The notes beneath the pieces were generated by a model. The model saw nothing but the letters and a program-made list of their open reading frames with translations. It did not search any database and had not been told where the DNA came from. Below, in pieces: positions 24,009-35,000 of a stretch of 64,000 nucleotides of DNA (the stretch's first letter is position 1; each line of letters starts with the position of its first letter). Origin of the DNA: Guadua angustifolia (taxonomy: Eukaryota > Streptophyta > Magnoliopsida > Poales > Poaceae); assembly GCA_036346375.1 (NCBI GenBank), contig CM070503.1:5332001-5396000 (forward strand), in the 5' to 3' direction. Both the position numbers and the translations under genes were made by a program.

Positions 24009-24124
24009 TATAATCCATAAGCATTCCTGAATGGTGTCCAAGAGAATTGTACAAACCATGGGGATCGATCAACCAAAAACGATGAGCATTTGCAGCTAGC
24101 GGTAACCGTCAACATGCCTCGAAA

Positions 24125-24570
24125 GGAAAAATCCATATATATAACACCTTAAATTTTGTTTAAAAGTCCATCTAACATTCTAAACTTTGAAACCGGTTAT
24201 TTAGCACTTTAAATTTTCTAATCCCGTTTTGTTAACACTCTAAGTTAGTTTTGTAGAAGGGAAAGTTCATACAGCACCCTGAATTTTACTCAAAAGTTTG
24301 TCCGACACTCCAAACTTTAAAACCGGTCTCGAGGTGTTAAACGAACGGGATTGAAAAGTTCAGGATGCTAGATAATCGGCTTCAAAGTTTAGGGGTGTCA
24401 GATGGACTTTTGAGTAAAGCTCAGGGTGTTGTATGGATTTTTCCCCTACAAAACCAGCTTACGGTGTTAAACGAACGGAATTGGAAAGTTCAAGATACTA
24501 AATAATCGGTCTTAAGTTTAAGGTGTTAAATGAACTCTTAAATAAAATTCACGGTGTTATATGAACCTTC
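24125..24570. mobile_element. Foldback element with nested inverted repeats
   Basis: The outer arms pair over about 130 bp. The left arm has CATCTAACATTCTAAACTTTG then CCGGTTATTTAGCACTTT; the right arm is the complement with CCGATTATTTAGTATCTT. Between them a second related pair (about 24265-24330 and 24360-24445) is also inverted, giving an A-B-B'-A' order. A related element lies at 53735-54200. Long terminal inverted repeats with no gene are typical of non-autonomous Mutator-like or foldback elements. Confidence 0.6.
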
Positions 24571-24850
24571 GACATGCATACACTTCCATTGCCTGATGAT
24601 CTCTCAAATCTGAACTTTTCAGCCCAAATCTGAACTTCCGGGAAGGAAAAGGAGAGAGACAGTGGGTACTTGCACTGCTAAGTGCTCATTCTGAATCTGG
24701 CAGTTTCAACCAAGCAACATACTAATCTGGTTCTGACAGAGCCACGAATGGAAGTTTCAGCAATCCATCTGCAGAGGGCAGATCATCTGGATTTACCCGG
24801 AGACACTTTTGTATGAAATCGCAAGTGGATAGCAATATATACTATATATA

Positions 24851-25345
24851 CTAGGTTGAGTTGCGCGCGATGCCGCGCCGCAAAGAAAAAATTTGGCGCG
24901 AGTTTTTTGCAAATCGAATTTGCGAGACCACGGGTCTCTTTTTTCGAAATATTTTTTTGGGTCTAGTTTAAAAAAAATCGACGAAAGGACCTTAACACGA
25001 TTTCCAATTCAGCTATAAACCTTCGACGAATCCGCGTTTTTTTTCTTTTTCTTTTTTTCTTTTTAGAAAACCACGAATCGACGAAAGGACCTAAACACGA
25101 TTTCCAATTCAGCTATAAACCCTCGACGAATATGCGTTTTTTTACGAAAACCGCGTGTAGGGACATAAACGTAATTTCGATATTTTTCAGGTCTTTTACT
25201 TAAAAAACTGACGAAAGGACCTAAACGCAATTTTTAATTTTTTCGAAAGGACCTAAACGCGATTTTCGGATTTCCGAGGGGCCTCGCCAAGGGGCCGACA
25301 CGTGGATGGCCTGGGAAGTCGGCAATCTTTGCCGCTATTATATAT
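24851..25345 (-). mobile_element. Short non-autonomous Helitron, minus orientation
   Basis: Read on the minus strand, the element ends with the stem GCGCG-GCAT-CGCGC, then CAACTCAAC and CTAG (24851-24854). A relative in the same orientation lies at 40505-41160, with the same end and the same interior phrases (ACGAAAGGACCTAAACGC and CCACGTGTCGG-like 5' sequence). The interior consists of repeated CGACGAATCYGCGTTTTTT and AAAACCGCG units. The exact 5' TC terminus is not clear. Confidence 0.6.
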
Positions 25346-25439
25346 AACTAATCTATTAAAGTCGGGAGATTTCAGGCTCAACCAGGGTGGCCACGTCACC
25401 CGGATTTTCGCGTCCGTCCATCCCTTGGATGCGTGCGAT

Positions 25440-26340
25440 CCGGCCATCCACGCAACGGTGAGCCCTGGCTCGTAAGGCGCCATGAAATCCGCCGCAGCGG
25501 AGCACTCCACGAGTCTCTTCCGTTTTCCCCTTGCCAGTGTCTCGCCGCCCTCCCCCTCCCTTCTCGTGTGTCGCCTTCGCCTCGCCTCGGCGCCTCCGCC
25601 TATCGTGCTGCGCGCTCGGCCCTTCCCGACACGAGCCACGCCATCCCTCCTCTTCCTCGAGCTCGATTCCCTTACTCATGCCGCATGACCTCGCGCTCGC
25701 CCTCGCCCCTGCTCCTCCCCATTCCCTCTCCGTGATTCCTCCTCGTAGTGCCTCCTCCTCCCCATTCGACCGTGGTTCGCCCGACCTTCTGAGTTCTCTA
25801 GTGAGTTCTTTCCCTTTGCCTTTGTCAGGTTCTTCTTGTTCAGTCAATTTGGGGTTCGATTTCTTGAAAATAGGGAGTAGGATGGTTGATTTAGGAGAGG
25901 TATGTCCTCTTTCCCTCTCGCCACTCCTCTAGTTTTGTCGATTTAGGGTTTATTTTCTGAAGATGGGGCGTACGGTGGCTTCCCAGAGCTCATGGTTGCT
26001 CTGCCAGATTCTGAGAGCCAGACCATGTCTGCTCAATCGATTCTTTCTGGTTTGTTGGTTCGTCTTCATTGGTTCCGGCTCGTGGTTGCTCGGCCTAATT
26101 TCGGTTGTTCCTCATCCTGATCCTGATTTTGTGGTCGTTCTTGCTATTCCAGTTTGGTCGCTCGTTCGCTCCTTGTTCAATGCCCTGCGTCGTCTGCTAC
26201 CTGTGGTCATGCTGTTCGTCTCCATCAGTTTCGGCTCGTGGTTGCTCGGCCTAATTGCGGTTGTTTCTCATCCTGATTTTGTCGTCATTTTCCTGTTCTA
26301 GTGTGGTCCCTTCGCTCTGCTATCTCTCCCACGATGACTT
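25440..26340 (+). other. GC-rich 5' block of the TON2-bearing segment
   Basis: It is rich in C and T up to about 25930, with several overlapping short open frames but no conserved domain. At 26068-26300 a segment containing GGCTCGTGGTTGCTCGGCC is duplicated with a period of about 155 bp (about 26076 and 26231). It may be the 5' UTR or first intron of the captured gene or promoter sequence of another origin. Confidence 0.35.
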
Positions 26341-26520
26341 TCCGCAATGGATTGGTTAATGCCTCAGTAATCCCCATTCCCTTCCAAAAAAAATTTGCCC
26401 TTCTTGGTTCCTAACCTCATTTGAGATACAGGGATGGCAAAGTCAAGGGAATTCACCATGGAGCTGTTCAACACGTTGGGCCGGCCAGCGATGGATGCAG
26501 GTGGACAATCAACAGGGAGG

Positions 26521-27743
26521 AGCTCGTGAACTTAAGAGGATTCTGATGATTTCCTTCAGCCTCATGTAAGGACATCCCAGCACATGCTAATGAGACTTGA
26601 TACCTTATAAGTGTTTTACATATCTTAGCTCTGTCCACAGGAAATGGAAGCATATATAAGAGGGCTTATCCCTAATTTGGCACAGCTACGCGACATGCCA
26701 TCAGCATTTGTTCAAATGTACTGCCGCATAGCTGCACACAGGTTCTTTTTCTTTTGTGATCCACACAGACAAGATACAAAGCCAAACTTTAAAGTCAGTG
26801 GAATTAGTGTGCAAACTAATCTGTGTGAAAGGATTGATTTATATAATACCTGTTCTTACAGGGAAAGCATGCATAAAAAAGGTATTGCTAAGCAATTGTC
26901 TTCAGGAACTAATGGAACCACATCAGGTAGTAAAAACAAGGATTGCATGGTTTATAATACAATATTTGTTCATCTTGTACTTTTACAATATAATCTTGTT
27001 GCGTCTACTCTTTGTACTCGGTTGATTCTTATCAACTATATTTTTCGGACAGTGAGGAAGAGGTAAGCGATCTGAGCAAGCGTGAAAATTGGTTTTCCTT
27101 GACCTCACTCAATGCATATGTGATATGTCTTCATTGCCTTTTTGCTAAAAATGTTTTTTTGGTAGTATGGTAGCCATGACTTAGTGTTTTGCAAAAGTTA
27201 CCTTTTGTTGTTTTGAGTGCAATATATACTCTTTGTTTGATTGTTAACTCATGCTTATGCAGATATGTTCCTTGCACTGCATAAAGATACAAATGACACA
27301 TTGAGCAAACAAGAGCTTAAGGAATACGCAGATGGCACATTGACAGAGATCTTCATCGAAAGAGGTTAAAATTTGTTGTTTGTTCTCATGATTCTATCGT
27401 TGTTTCCTCTAAACCACCTTAAGCAAAAAGGAAACAGAAAATCTCAATATGTTACTCCAAAGTTTTTGTGTGTTTAATACATAGATCATGGATGGCTTCG
27501 ATGAATCTGTAGTAATAAATAGAGAGTAACAATGTTGCTCTACTTTTCAGTATTTGATGAACATGTGCATTGGAGCAAAGTTGGAGGAGGTAACAGCCGT
27601 CAGATGGATTTTGAAAGTTTTCTTGACTTTGTTTTGGCTCTGGAAAACAACAATACTCCTGAAGGCTTGGCATACTTATTTAAATGCTTTCATCTCAATG
27701 GAAGGGGATTCCTAACAGCTGCTGATATCCATACTCTATTTAG
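26521..27743 (+). pseudogene. TON2: TON2/FASS (PP2A B'' regulatory subunit) fragment, broken
   Basis: Five exon-like pieces match the middle and C-terminal part of TON2/FASS, the PPP2R3C-type phosphatase subunit that directs cortical microtubules and preprophase bands. They are: DSDDFLQPH to 26565; 26641-26768 (EMEAYIRGLIPNLAQL, AHRFFFFCDPHR); 26862-26926 (GKACIKKVLLSNCLQELM); about 27051-27110 (EEEVSDLSKRENWFSLTS); 27263-27364 (KQELKEYADGTLTEIFIER); and 27551-27743 (DFESFLDFVLALEN, GRGFLTAADIHTLFR). Introns are kept, so this is a DNA-level copy. It is non-functional: stops and an apparent 1-bp loss lie before DSDDFL, donors after CDPHR and FSLTS are changed (AGATAC, GCATATG), the EF-hand-like LALDKDTNG reads LALHKDTND, and the N terminus and last exons are absent. 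Transcription is possible; a working protein is not. Confidence 0.85.
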
Positions 27744-28177
27744 GTACGATGATCTTTCTAACAACTGTGTATTTTATTGGTGGTGGCAACTATTTGCAGT
27801 TATTCTTGTGTTAACCTAGGAGAGTTTTATACTCATATGACATACCATTTTCTAGCTTGCTTTTAAACTTTTATATGTTCCATGCTGATCAATCTATGCG
27901 GCTCGAAAGCAATGCTAATGCTAAAGCTACTTTTTTGTTTGAACTGCTTCCATGCTCTCTACTTTACTTTGTTATTCATATTTAGCTGAAATATCTGCCT
28001 AGGAAAAGGAACTTCAAATAGAGGAGAACAAATTGTGGTCCATTAGAATAGTTTGTCTTTTAGTTTTTCTTAAAATTTAATGCTAGCATTTTTTGTCAAG
28101 GCCATTGACCGTCACAGAGCAGTTTGCGCTCCCCTTCGCTAATATACCATTTCCTCATCTCCCGTTCGCTCTGCACG

Positions 28178-29670
28178 ATGGAAGATGCGTTTGTTAAATA
28201 TTCGAGCATCGGCGACCAGAACGCAGCTGCAATGGCGTCCCAATGGTGGCACCTTGGAGGCGAGGTCGCGAGCTCAACGCCGCTCTAGGAGACGTCAAGT
28301 CGGTGCTCACCGAGGCGCAGGGAAGGAGATCGAGCGAGGAGTTGGTGCGGTATCTCAAGGAAGCTGGCATGTGGCTTCCTCGTCGACGATCTCTGAGCTA
28401 CCGAGTAATACCGCATCCGGGAGGAGCTGCAATGGACGAGCTTAATCTTGATGGCGGCAAGGTCGAAAACTAACTTAATGAGCTCGATCGGTGTGTGATT
28501 CCGACGTTTTCTTTAGTGTGTGGCGTGAACTAAAAAGTAATAAGCAAGGTATGTGCTTCAGATTGTGGTGGTCTTAGCTAAGAGGCGCTAGGTACTACGA
28601 ATACACATTCACCACGACAAGTGAATGTATCACATAGTTTTAGCTATATACATTATTTCTTATAATGAGTTTGCAAGAAATCTTATTCATACTTGCGGCA
28701 ACCATTGATGACCTCATCTTCTGTTAGAAACGATGAATTTGTTCTTACAATTAGAAATTCAAACATTCATTATTCAGTTGGAAAAGAAACAAAAACACAA
28801 ACACTTAATTTCATAAATCCGGACTATAATCCTTTAGATTAAGAATATTACAACACGAATCTAAGAACTTGTATTGATTTGTACAGCTTGTGCATTGTTA
28901 ATGCCACCAAATGAATAGTTTTCTACTTTGCTTACCTCTTGGAGGAGAAACTCACCTCTCCAATGTTGATGTATCTCAGTACATGGAAGACACCACAGAA
29001 ATTCGCTTTTAGCACCGAGGATTCATCTTTAGTCGCTCGTCAGTTGTGCTCTTTGTTGACAACCGAATGGTCTTTGCCAGTAACACTAGCTCGAAACCTC
29101 ATCTCGAACTACTTGATTGTGCTAACATCACATCTGAGGTAAGTGAGCACATTAAGGAATGTTGCAGGATGGTCAGCTATGTGTGCAAAGGCTCCCGAGC
29201 TTGAAAATCTGGATTACCATATTGTTCAGAAATACCAGAGCACAAGGACTGATTCTCGGGAGACATCATCTTACCCCACTGAACCCAAAGTTTATGGTAG
29301 AGACCAAGAGCGAGACATGATAATAAGCAAGTTAATTAGTATATAATATTTTGGGCAAAACCTCTCCACCATCGCCATTGTTGGTTATGGAGGTGTTGGG
29401 AAAACTACTCTTGCTAAGGTTATCTTCAGTAATCCTACAGTGTTAAAACATTTTGAGATACTGTTATGAATTTATGTTTCTGTTCACTTTTATCAAGTTA
29501 AGATTATACATTAACTATTGGAGTCCTTGCATGGCGATCGGCATGAAAACATCAAGGAACTGAAGGAGCTCCAAGTCATCCTCGAATCTGCATTGAAACT
29601 CAAACGGGTGCTACTTGTTTTGGACGACATGTGGGAAGACAGCCAAAAGGAAAAATGTGTTCTGAGCTGA
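28178..29670 (+). pseudogene. NBS-LRR (CNL-type) resistance-gene remnant, unit A
   Basis: The N-terminal part from ATG 28178 encodes MEDAF and a helical region resembling the Rx-type coiled-coil domain, but in shifting frames. An NB-ARC start follows: KVYGRDQERDMIISKL, then a stop, then STIAIVGYGGVGKTTLAKVI with an intact P-loop at about 29386-29420. A kinase-2-like RVLLVLDDMWE occurs at about 29605-29637 after a deletion of the intervening sequence. No RNBS, GLPL, MHD or leucine-rich repeat was found. Such proteins are intracellular immune receptors. This one is clearly inactive. Confidence 0.8.
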
Positions 29671-30654
29671 ACATTACACGAGTCTTTTCATATCTCCAGA
29701 TTTAATATTGTTTAATCGAGACCCGCTTACCATTTTATTCTATATGACTGAAATGATATTGAGGGTTATTGTAGACAGCTAGCGTGAATGTTATACCTGT
29801 CAAAATTGGACCGTTTTGGTCCTTGACGATGTATTGAGGCAGTATCATAGTTTAATTTTAGCATGTCTTAAGCATACTGATAATTAATGACATACTTCAG
29901 TGACTAATCTGAGGTTTAATTTTTCAGGAGCAGTGTCCTTTACATTATAAACTCGAATTAATGGTAGTTAGGTGGAATTTTAGGCTACCTATCGGTGTAC
30001 CATACAGGTTTTTCAGGTCTGCAATATCTACATGGTTTTTCCTTTTCCAGATAATTTCTTGTTTTGTATTGCTGGGTTCCTATATTTGTTAGATTAGATA
30101 GCATTACTTTTGCTTTTGTTTCTCTCTAGGAAAGCTTGATTAAGCGTCAGTCTGTCTTACTTTTCAAATTATGTATACTGTAGGATCCTCATCCCATGTA
30201 TATGATGGCATGGTGCTCACGTCTCGCTATAGTCTATCTTACAGTACTTTGCTTAACTCTGCTATACTTCAGTAACATCATTTGCTACATCTCAATCTCC
30301 TCATTTTGTGGGCACCTTCATGATCCATCAGATGCCTCTCTGCGCTATTAGCAATGCTTCTTTATTGAAAATTGTCCTATGCTTTGCATATCATCTCATG
30401 TAAACTATAAGAACACTTGTTCGGTCGTCATAGTTACTTAGGATGTTGTTATATATTCTTGTTCCACTTCTTGCATAGTATAATGTGTAATCACCCTTAG
30501 TGTTGATCTCATAATCTTGGTTTATAATTTTTTCCTAACAGAATAGCATTTCCGTTTTGAAGTATCGACAGATAATAGCACCCAAAATATGCTTCTTTAA
30601 CTTTTTTGTGTACTTATAGTCGGCGCAGCGTAGCGCGCTTCTCATTCTAGTAAC

Positions 30655-31345
30655 ATATTAAAGTGGAGAGGATTGGAGGCCATTTAGGGTGCCACCTCAC
30701 CCCCCTCGCGAAAAGGTCCTCCGAAAAATTAAAAATTATGTTTAGGTTCTTTCGGCGGTTTTTTAATAAAATAGACTCGAAAAATATCGAAATTACGTTT
30801 AGATCCCTCCGTGGTTTACATTTAGGTCCCCCCAGTGGTTTTTAGCGGAACGGACCCCAGAAAAAATACTTTAGGTCCCTCTATAGTTAAAAAAAACACA
30901 GATTCGTCGAACGTTTATAGCAACCCATGGATTTACCAATGGGTCGTAACCGTGGTTTTCTCAAAAAAAAACACACAGATTCGTCGAAGGTTTATAGCAG
31001 TCTATAGATTCCCCGACGGGTCCTAACGACATCTATTTTTTAAAACAAATATGAAAACCGAAAATACGACCAAATTTCTCGAATTACACAAAAAAAGCAG
31101 ACACCGTTTTCTAAAAAAACGCAAATTCATCGAAGATTTATAGTGGCCCATAGATTCGCCGGCGGGCTCTAACAGCGGTTTTGTAAAAAAATACAGATTT
31201 GAAGGTTTATAACAGCTCATGGATTTGTCGACGGATCCTACCGACCCATTTTTTTTTAAAAAAATAGGAAAACCGAAAATACAACCAAATTTCTCAGATT
31301 TTTCACGTTACATCGTAATGCACGACGAGGCGTAGCGCGTTATTC
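30655..31345 (+). mobile_element. Helitron-like repeat family, copy 1
   Basis: It begins TATTAAAGTGGAGAGGATTGG and runs through reiterated AGATTCGTCGAARGTTTATAG and CCCATAGATTC units to CACGACGAGGCGTAGCGCG. The same family occurs in unit B (34315-35000) and at 38652-39343. The last copy ends in GGCTAG|T, supporting Helitron ancestry. It lies immediately 3' of the CTAG end of the preceding element. Non-coding. Confidence 0.55.
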
Positions 31346-31407
31346 GCCGATGTGTCCAAATTACAAGATGACCATGAAGCTAGATATAACTACCTTCTGG
31401 AAAAGTA

Positions 31408-31615
31408 AAGTATTACTTTCTCCGTTTAAAAATATAAAATGTATTTTAGTTTTACACAACGATTAAGGTTACAATAAAATTAAAAAAGGTATGATAAAAA
31501 ATGAGTTAGGTACCCAACTTAATTGTCTTGTAAAATAAGAGATAGGTATACTTTTTGTGTGGGTGGTAATGAATAAATGTATACGATAAAGAGAGAATAA
31601 GTAGTGCTATAGCAA
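31408..31615. mobile_element. Stowaway-like MITE (also at about 35055-35260)
   Basis: It starts with TTACTTTCTCCGTTTAAAAATATAAAATG, compatible with the Stowaway start CTCCCTCCGTYYC, and is AT-rich and noncoding. The matching sequence in tandem unit B lies at about 35055-35260. The right-hand terminal inverted repeat is not clean, so this may be a fragment. Confidence 0.45.
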
Positions 31616-31811
31616 AAACCTTTATTAAATCTACCTAGGAAAAGGAACTTCAAATAGAGGAGAACAAATTGTGGTCCATTAGAATAGTTTGTCTTTTAGT
31701 TTTTCTTAAAATTTAATGCTAGCATTTTTTGTCAAGGCCATTGACCGTCCTGAGCGATTTAGCTCCCTTAGCTCTTCTACATATTTCCTCATCTCCGTTA
31801 AGCTCTGCGCG

Positions 31812-33320
31812 ATGGAAGATGCGCTTTGTTCTGTTATTCTGAGCATCGGCGTACCAGAAACCTTGTATTGCAAGTGGCGTCAATGAAATAATCGAGGCCC
31901 GGTCGCCAGAGCTCAACGCCGCTCTAGGAGACGCCAAGTCGGTGCTCACCGAGGCGCAGTGAAGAAGATCCGTAACAGCGAGAGTTGGTGCGGTATCTCA
32001 AAGAAGCGGCATGTGGCTTCCTCGTCGACGATCTTGACAGAGCTACCGGAGTAATACAAGATCCAGGAGGAGGCTGAGCTGGGGACGAGCTTAACGCCGA
32101 TGATGGTGGCAAGGTCTAAAACTAACTTAATGAGCTCTGATCGGTGTGTGATTAGGCGCGTATTCTTTTAGTGTGTGGCGTGAACTAAAAAGTAATAAGC
32201 AAGGTATGTGCTTCAGTACAGTGGTGGTCTTAGCTAAGAGGGCGCTTAGGTACTACGAATACACATTCACCACGGACAAGTGAATGTATCACATAGTTTT
32301 AGCTATATACATTATTTCTTATAATGAGTTTGCAAGAAATCTTATTCATACTTTGCAACAACCATTGATGACTTTCATCTTCCGTTGAAACAGATGAATT
32401 TGTTCTTACAATTAGAAATTCAAACATTCATTATTAGCTTGGAAAAGAAACAAAAACACAAAACACTTAATTTCATAAATCCGGACTATAATCCTTTAGA
32501 TTAAGAATATTACAACACCGAGATCTAAGAACTTGTATTGATTTGTACGTTTTGTGCATTGTTAATGCCACCAAATGAATAGTTTCTACTTTGCTTACCT
32601 CATCGAGGAGAAACTCACCTCTCCAATGTTGATGTATCTCAGTCGTGGAAGACACCACTGGAGAGTTCTGCTTTTAGCACCGAGGATTCATCTTTAGGCG
32701 CTTTCGCCGGTTGTGCTCTTTTGTTGACAACCGAATGGTCTTTGCGAAGAATACTAGCTCGAAACCTCATCTCGAACTACTTGATTGTGCTAACATCACA
32801 TCCGAGGTAAGTGAGCACATTATGGAATGTTGCAGGATGGTCGACTATGTGCAAAGGCTCCCGAGCTTGAAAACTGGATTACCATATTGTTCAAATACGG
32901 AGCACAAGGACTGATTCTCGGAGACATCATCTTACCCCACCAACCCAAAGTTTATGGTAGAGACTAAGAGCGAGACATGATAATAAGCAAGTTAATTAGT
33001 ATATAATATTTTGGGCAAAACCTCTCCACCATCGCCATTGTTGGTTATGGAGGTGTTGGGAAGACTACTCTTGCTAAGGTTATCTTGCTAATCCTACGGT
33101 GTTAAAACATTTTGAGATCTTGTTATGAATTTATGTTTACGCTCACTTTGATCAAGTTAAGATTATACATTAACTATTGGAGTCCTTGCATGGCGTCGGC
33201 ATGAAAACATCAAAGGCCGAAGGAGCTCCAAGTCATCCTCGAATCGCATTGAAACTCAAACGGGTGCTACTTGTTTTGGACGACATGTGGGAAAACAACC
33301 AAAAGGAAAAATGTGTTACG
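31812..33320 (+). pseudogene. NBS-LRR remnant, unit B
   Basis: This is the duplicate of the unit A remnant. Here the coiled-coil start is better preserved (MEDALCSVILSIGVPETL at 31812), while other positions carry extra or missing bases. The P-loop (GGVGKTTLAKVI, about 33049-33080) and RVLLVLDDMWE (about 33261-33293) remain, with the same stop before the NB-ARC and the same internal deletion. The gene was therefore already broken before the tandem duplication. Confidence 0.8.
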
Positions 33321-34314
33321 AGTGAATATTACAGAGTCTTTTCATATCTCAGATTTAATATTGTTTAATCGAGACCCGCTTACCATTTTATTCTATATGA
33401 CTGAAATGATATTGAGGGTTATTGTAGAGAACTAAGCGTGAATGTTATACTGCCAAAATTGGACCGTTTTGGTCCTTGGCGATGTATTGAGGCAAGATAT
33501 CATAGTTTAATTTTAGCATGTCTTAAGCATCTTGATAATTAATGACATACTTCAAATGACTAATCTGAGGTTTAATTTTTAGGGAAGCAAGTGTCCTTTA
33601 CATTATAAACTCAAATTAATGGTAGTTAGGTGGAATTTTAGGCTACCTATCGATGTACCATCTGAGTTTTTCAGTCTGCAATATCTACATGGTTTTTCCT
33701 TTTCCGTATAATTTCTTGTTTTGTATTCTTTGGGTTCCTATATTTGTTAGATTAGATAGCATTACTTTTGCTTTTGTTTCTCTCTAGGAAAGCTTGATTA
33801 AGCGTCGATCTGTTTTACTTTTCAAATTATGTATACTTGTAGGATCCTCATCCCATGTATATGATGGCATGGTGCTCACGTCTCGCTATAGTCTATCTTC
33901 ATGATGCTTTGCTTAACTCTCGCTATACTTGATAACATCATTTGCTACATCTCAATCTCCTCATTTTGTGGGCACCTTCATGATCCATCGATGCCTCTCT
34001 GCGCTATTAGCAATGCTTCTTTATTGAAAATTGTCCTATGCTTTGCATATCATCTCATGTAAACTATAAGAACACTTGTTCTCTTGTCGTCATAGTTACT
34101 TAGGATGTTGTTATATATTCTTGTTCCACTTCTTGCATAGTATAATGTGTAATCACCCTTAGTGTTGATCTCATAATCTTGGTTTATAATTTTTTTCTAA
34201 TGAATAGCATTTCGTTTTGAAGTATCGACAGATAATAGCACCCAAAATATGCTTCTTTAACTTTTTTGTGTACTTATAGTCGGCGCAGCGTAGCGCGCTT
34301 CTCATTCTAGTAAC

Positions 34315-35000
34315 ATATTAAAGTGGAGAGGATTGGAGGCCATTTAGGGTGCCACCTCACCCCCCTCGCGAAAAGGTCCTCCGAAAAATTAAAAATTATG
34401 TTTAGGTTCTTTCGGCGGTTTTTTAATAAAATAGACTCGAAAAATATCGAAATTACGCTTAGATCCCTCCGTGGTTTACATTTAGGTCCCCGGTGGTTTT
34501 AGCGGAGCGGACCCCGGAAAAATACTTTAGGTCCCTCTATAGTTAAAAAAACACAGATTCGCTCGAGCGCTTATAGCAACCTCATGGATTTACTAATGGT
34601 CGTGATGCGTGGTTTTCAAAAAAACACACAGATTCGGCGAAGGTTTATAGCGATCTATAGATTCTCTGCCGGTCCTAACGACATCTATTTTTAAAACAAA
34701 TATGAAAACCAAAATACGACCAAATTTCTCGAATTACACAAAAGTGACACCGCTTTCTAAAAACGCAAATTCATCAAGATTTATAGTGACCCATAGATTC
34801 GTAAGCTGGCTCTAATAATGGGTTTTGTAAAAAATACTGATTTGAAGGTTTATAACGTTTCATGGATTCATCGACGGATCCTACCGAGCCATTTTTTTAA
34901 AAAATAGGAAAACCAAAAATACAACCAAATTTCTCGGGATTTTTCACGTTACATCGTAATGCAATTTACTGAGCGAGCGTTATTCGGACCGATGTGTCCA
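34315..35000 (+). mobile_element. Helitron-like repeat family, copy 2
   Basis: This is the duplicate of copy 1 inside tandem unit B. The interior shows extra indels at CG and CAG sites relative to copy 1, for example GCTCGAGCGCTTATAG where copy 1 has GTCGAACGTTTATAG. Confidence 0.55.

Larger units (their letters stand above)
25352..30650 (+). mobile_element. Probable gene-capturing Helitron, 5.3 kb
   Basis: The 5' end fits the Helitron rule A|TC with TCTATTAAAGTCGGGAG at 25352. A matching 3' end, GCGCAGCGTAGCGCGC followed by TTCTCATTCTAG|T, ends at 30650. Between them lie a GC-rich promoter-like block, a broken TON2 gene fragment that retains its introns, and a broken NBS-LRR fragment, all in the same orientation. 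Intron-containing fragments of unrelated genes are the hallmark of plant Helitrons. No Rep/helicase was found. The pairing of these two ends is inference, because a tandem duplication overlaps the right part and other Helitron ends are nearby. Confidence 0.45.
27998..31633 (+). repeat. 3.6-kb direct tandem duplication, unit A
   Basis: It starts CCTAGGAAAAGGAACTTC and ends CTTTATTAAATCTA. The next base begins unit B. It contains the NBS-LRR remnant, the right end of the putative Helitron (CTAG at 30647-30650), a complete Helitron-like repeat (about 30655-31345) and a Stowaway-like MITE (about 31408-31615). Unit A and unit B are the same length to within a base overall but differ by many small indels and substitutions. 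Confidence 0.95.

Noticed and set aside
25253..25932. Open frames of 100-163 codons on both strands
   Set aside because: They overlap each other, are low-complexity Arg/Glu or Ser/Pro stretches, cross the proposed Helitron boundary, and show no conserved motif.
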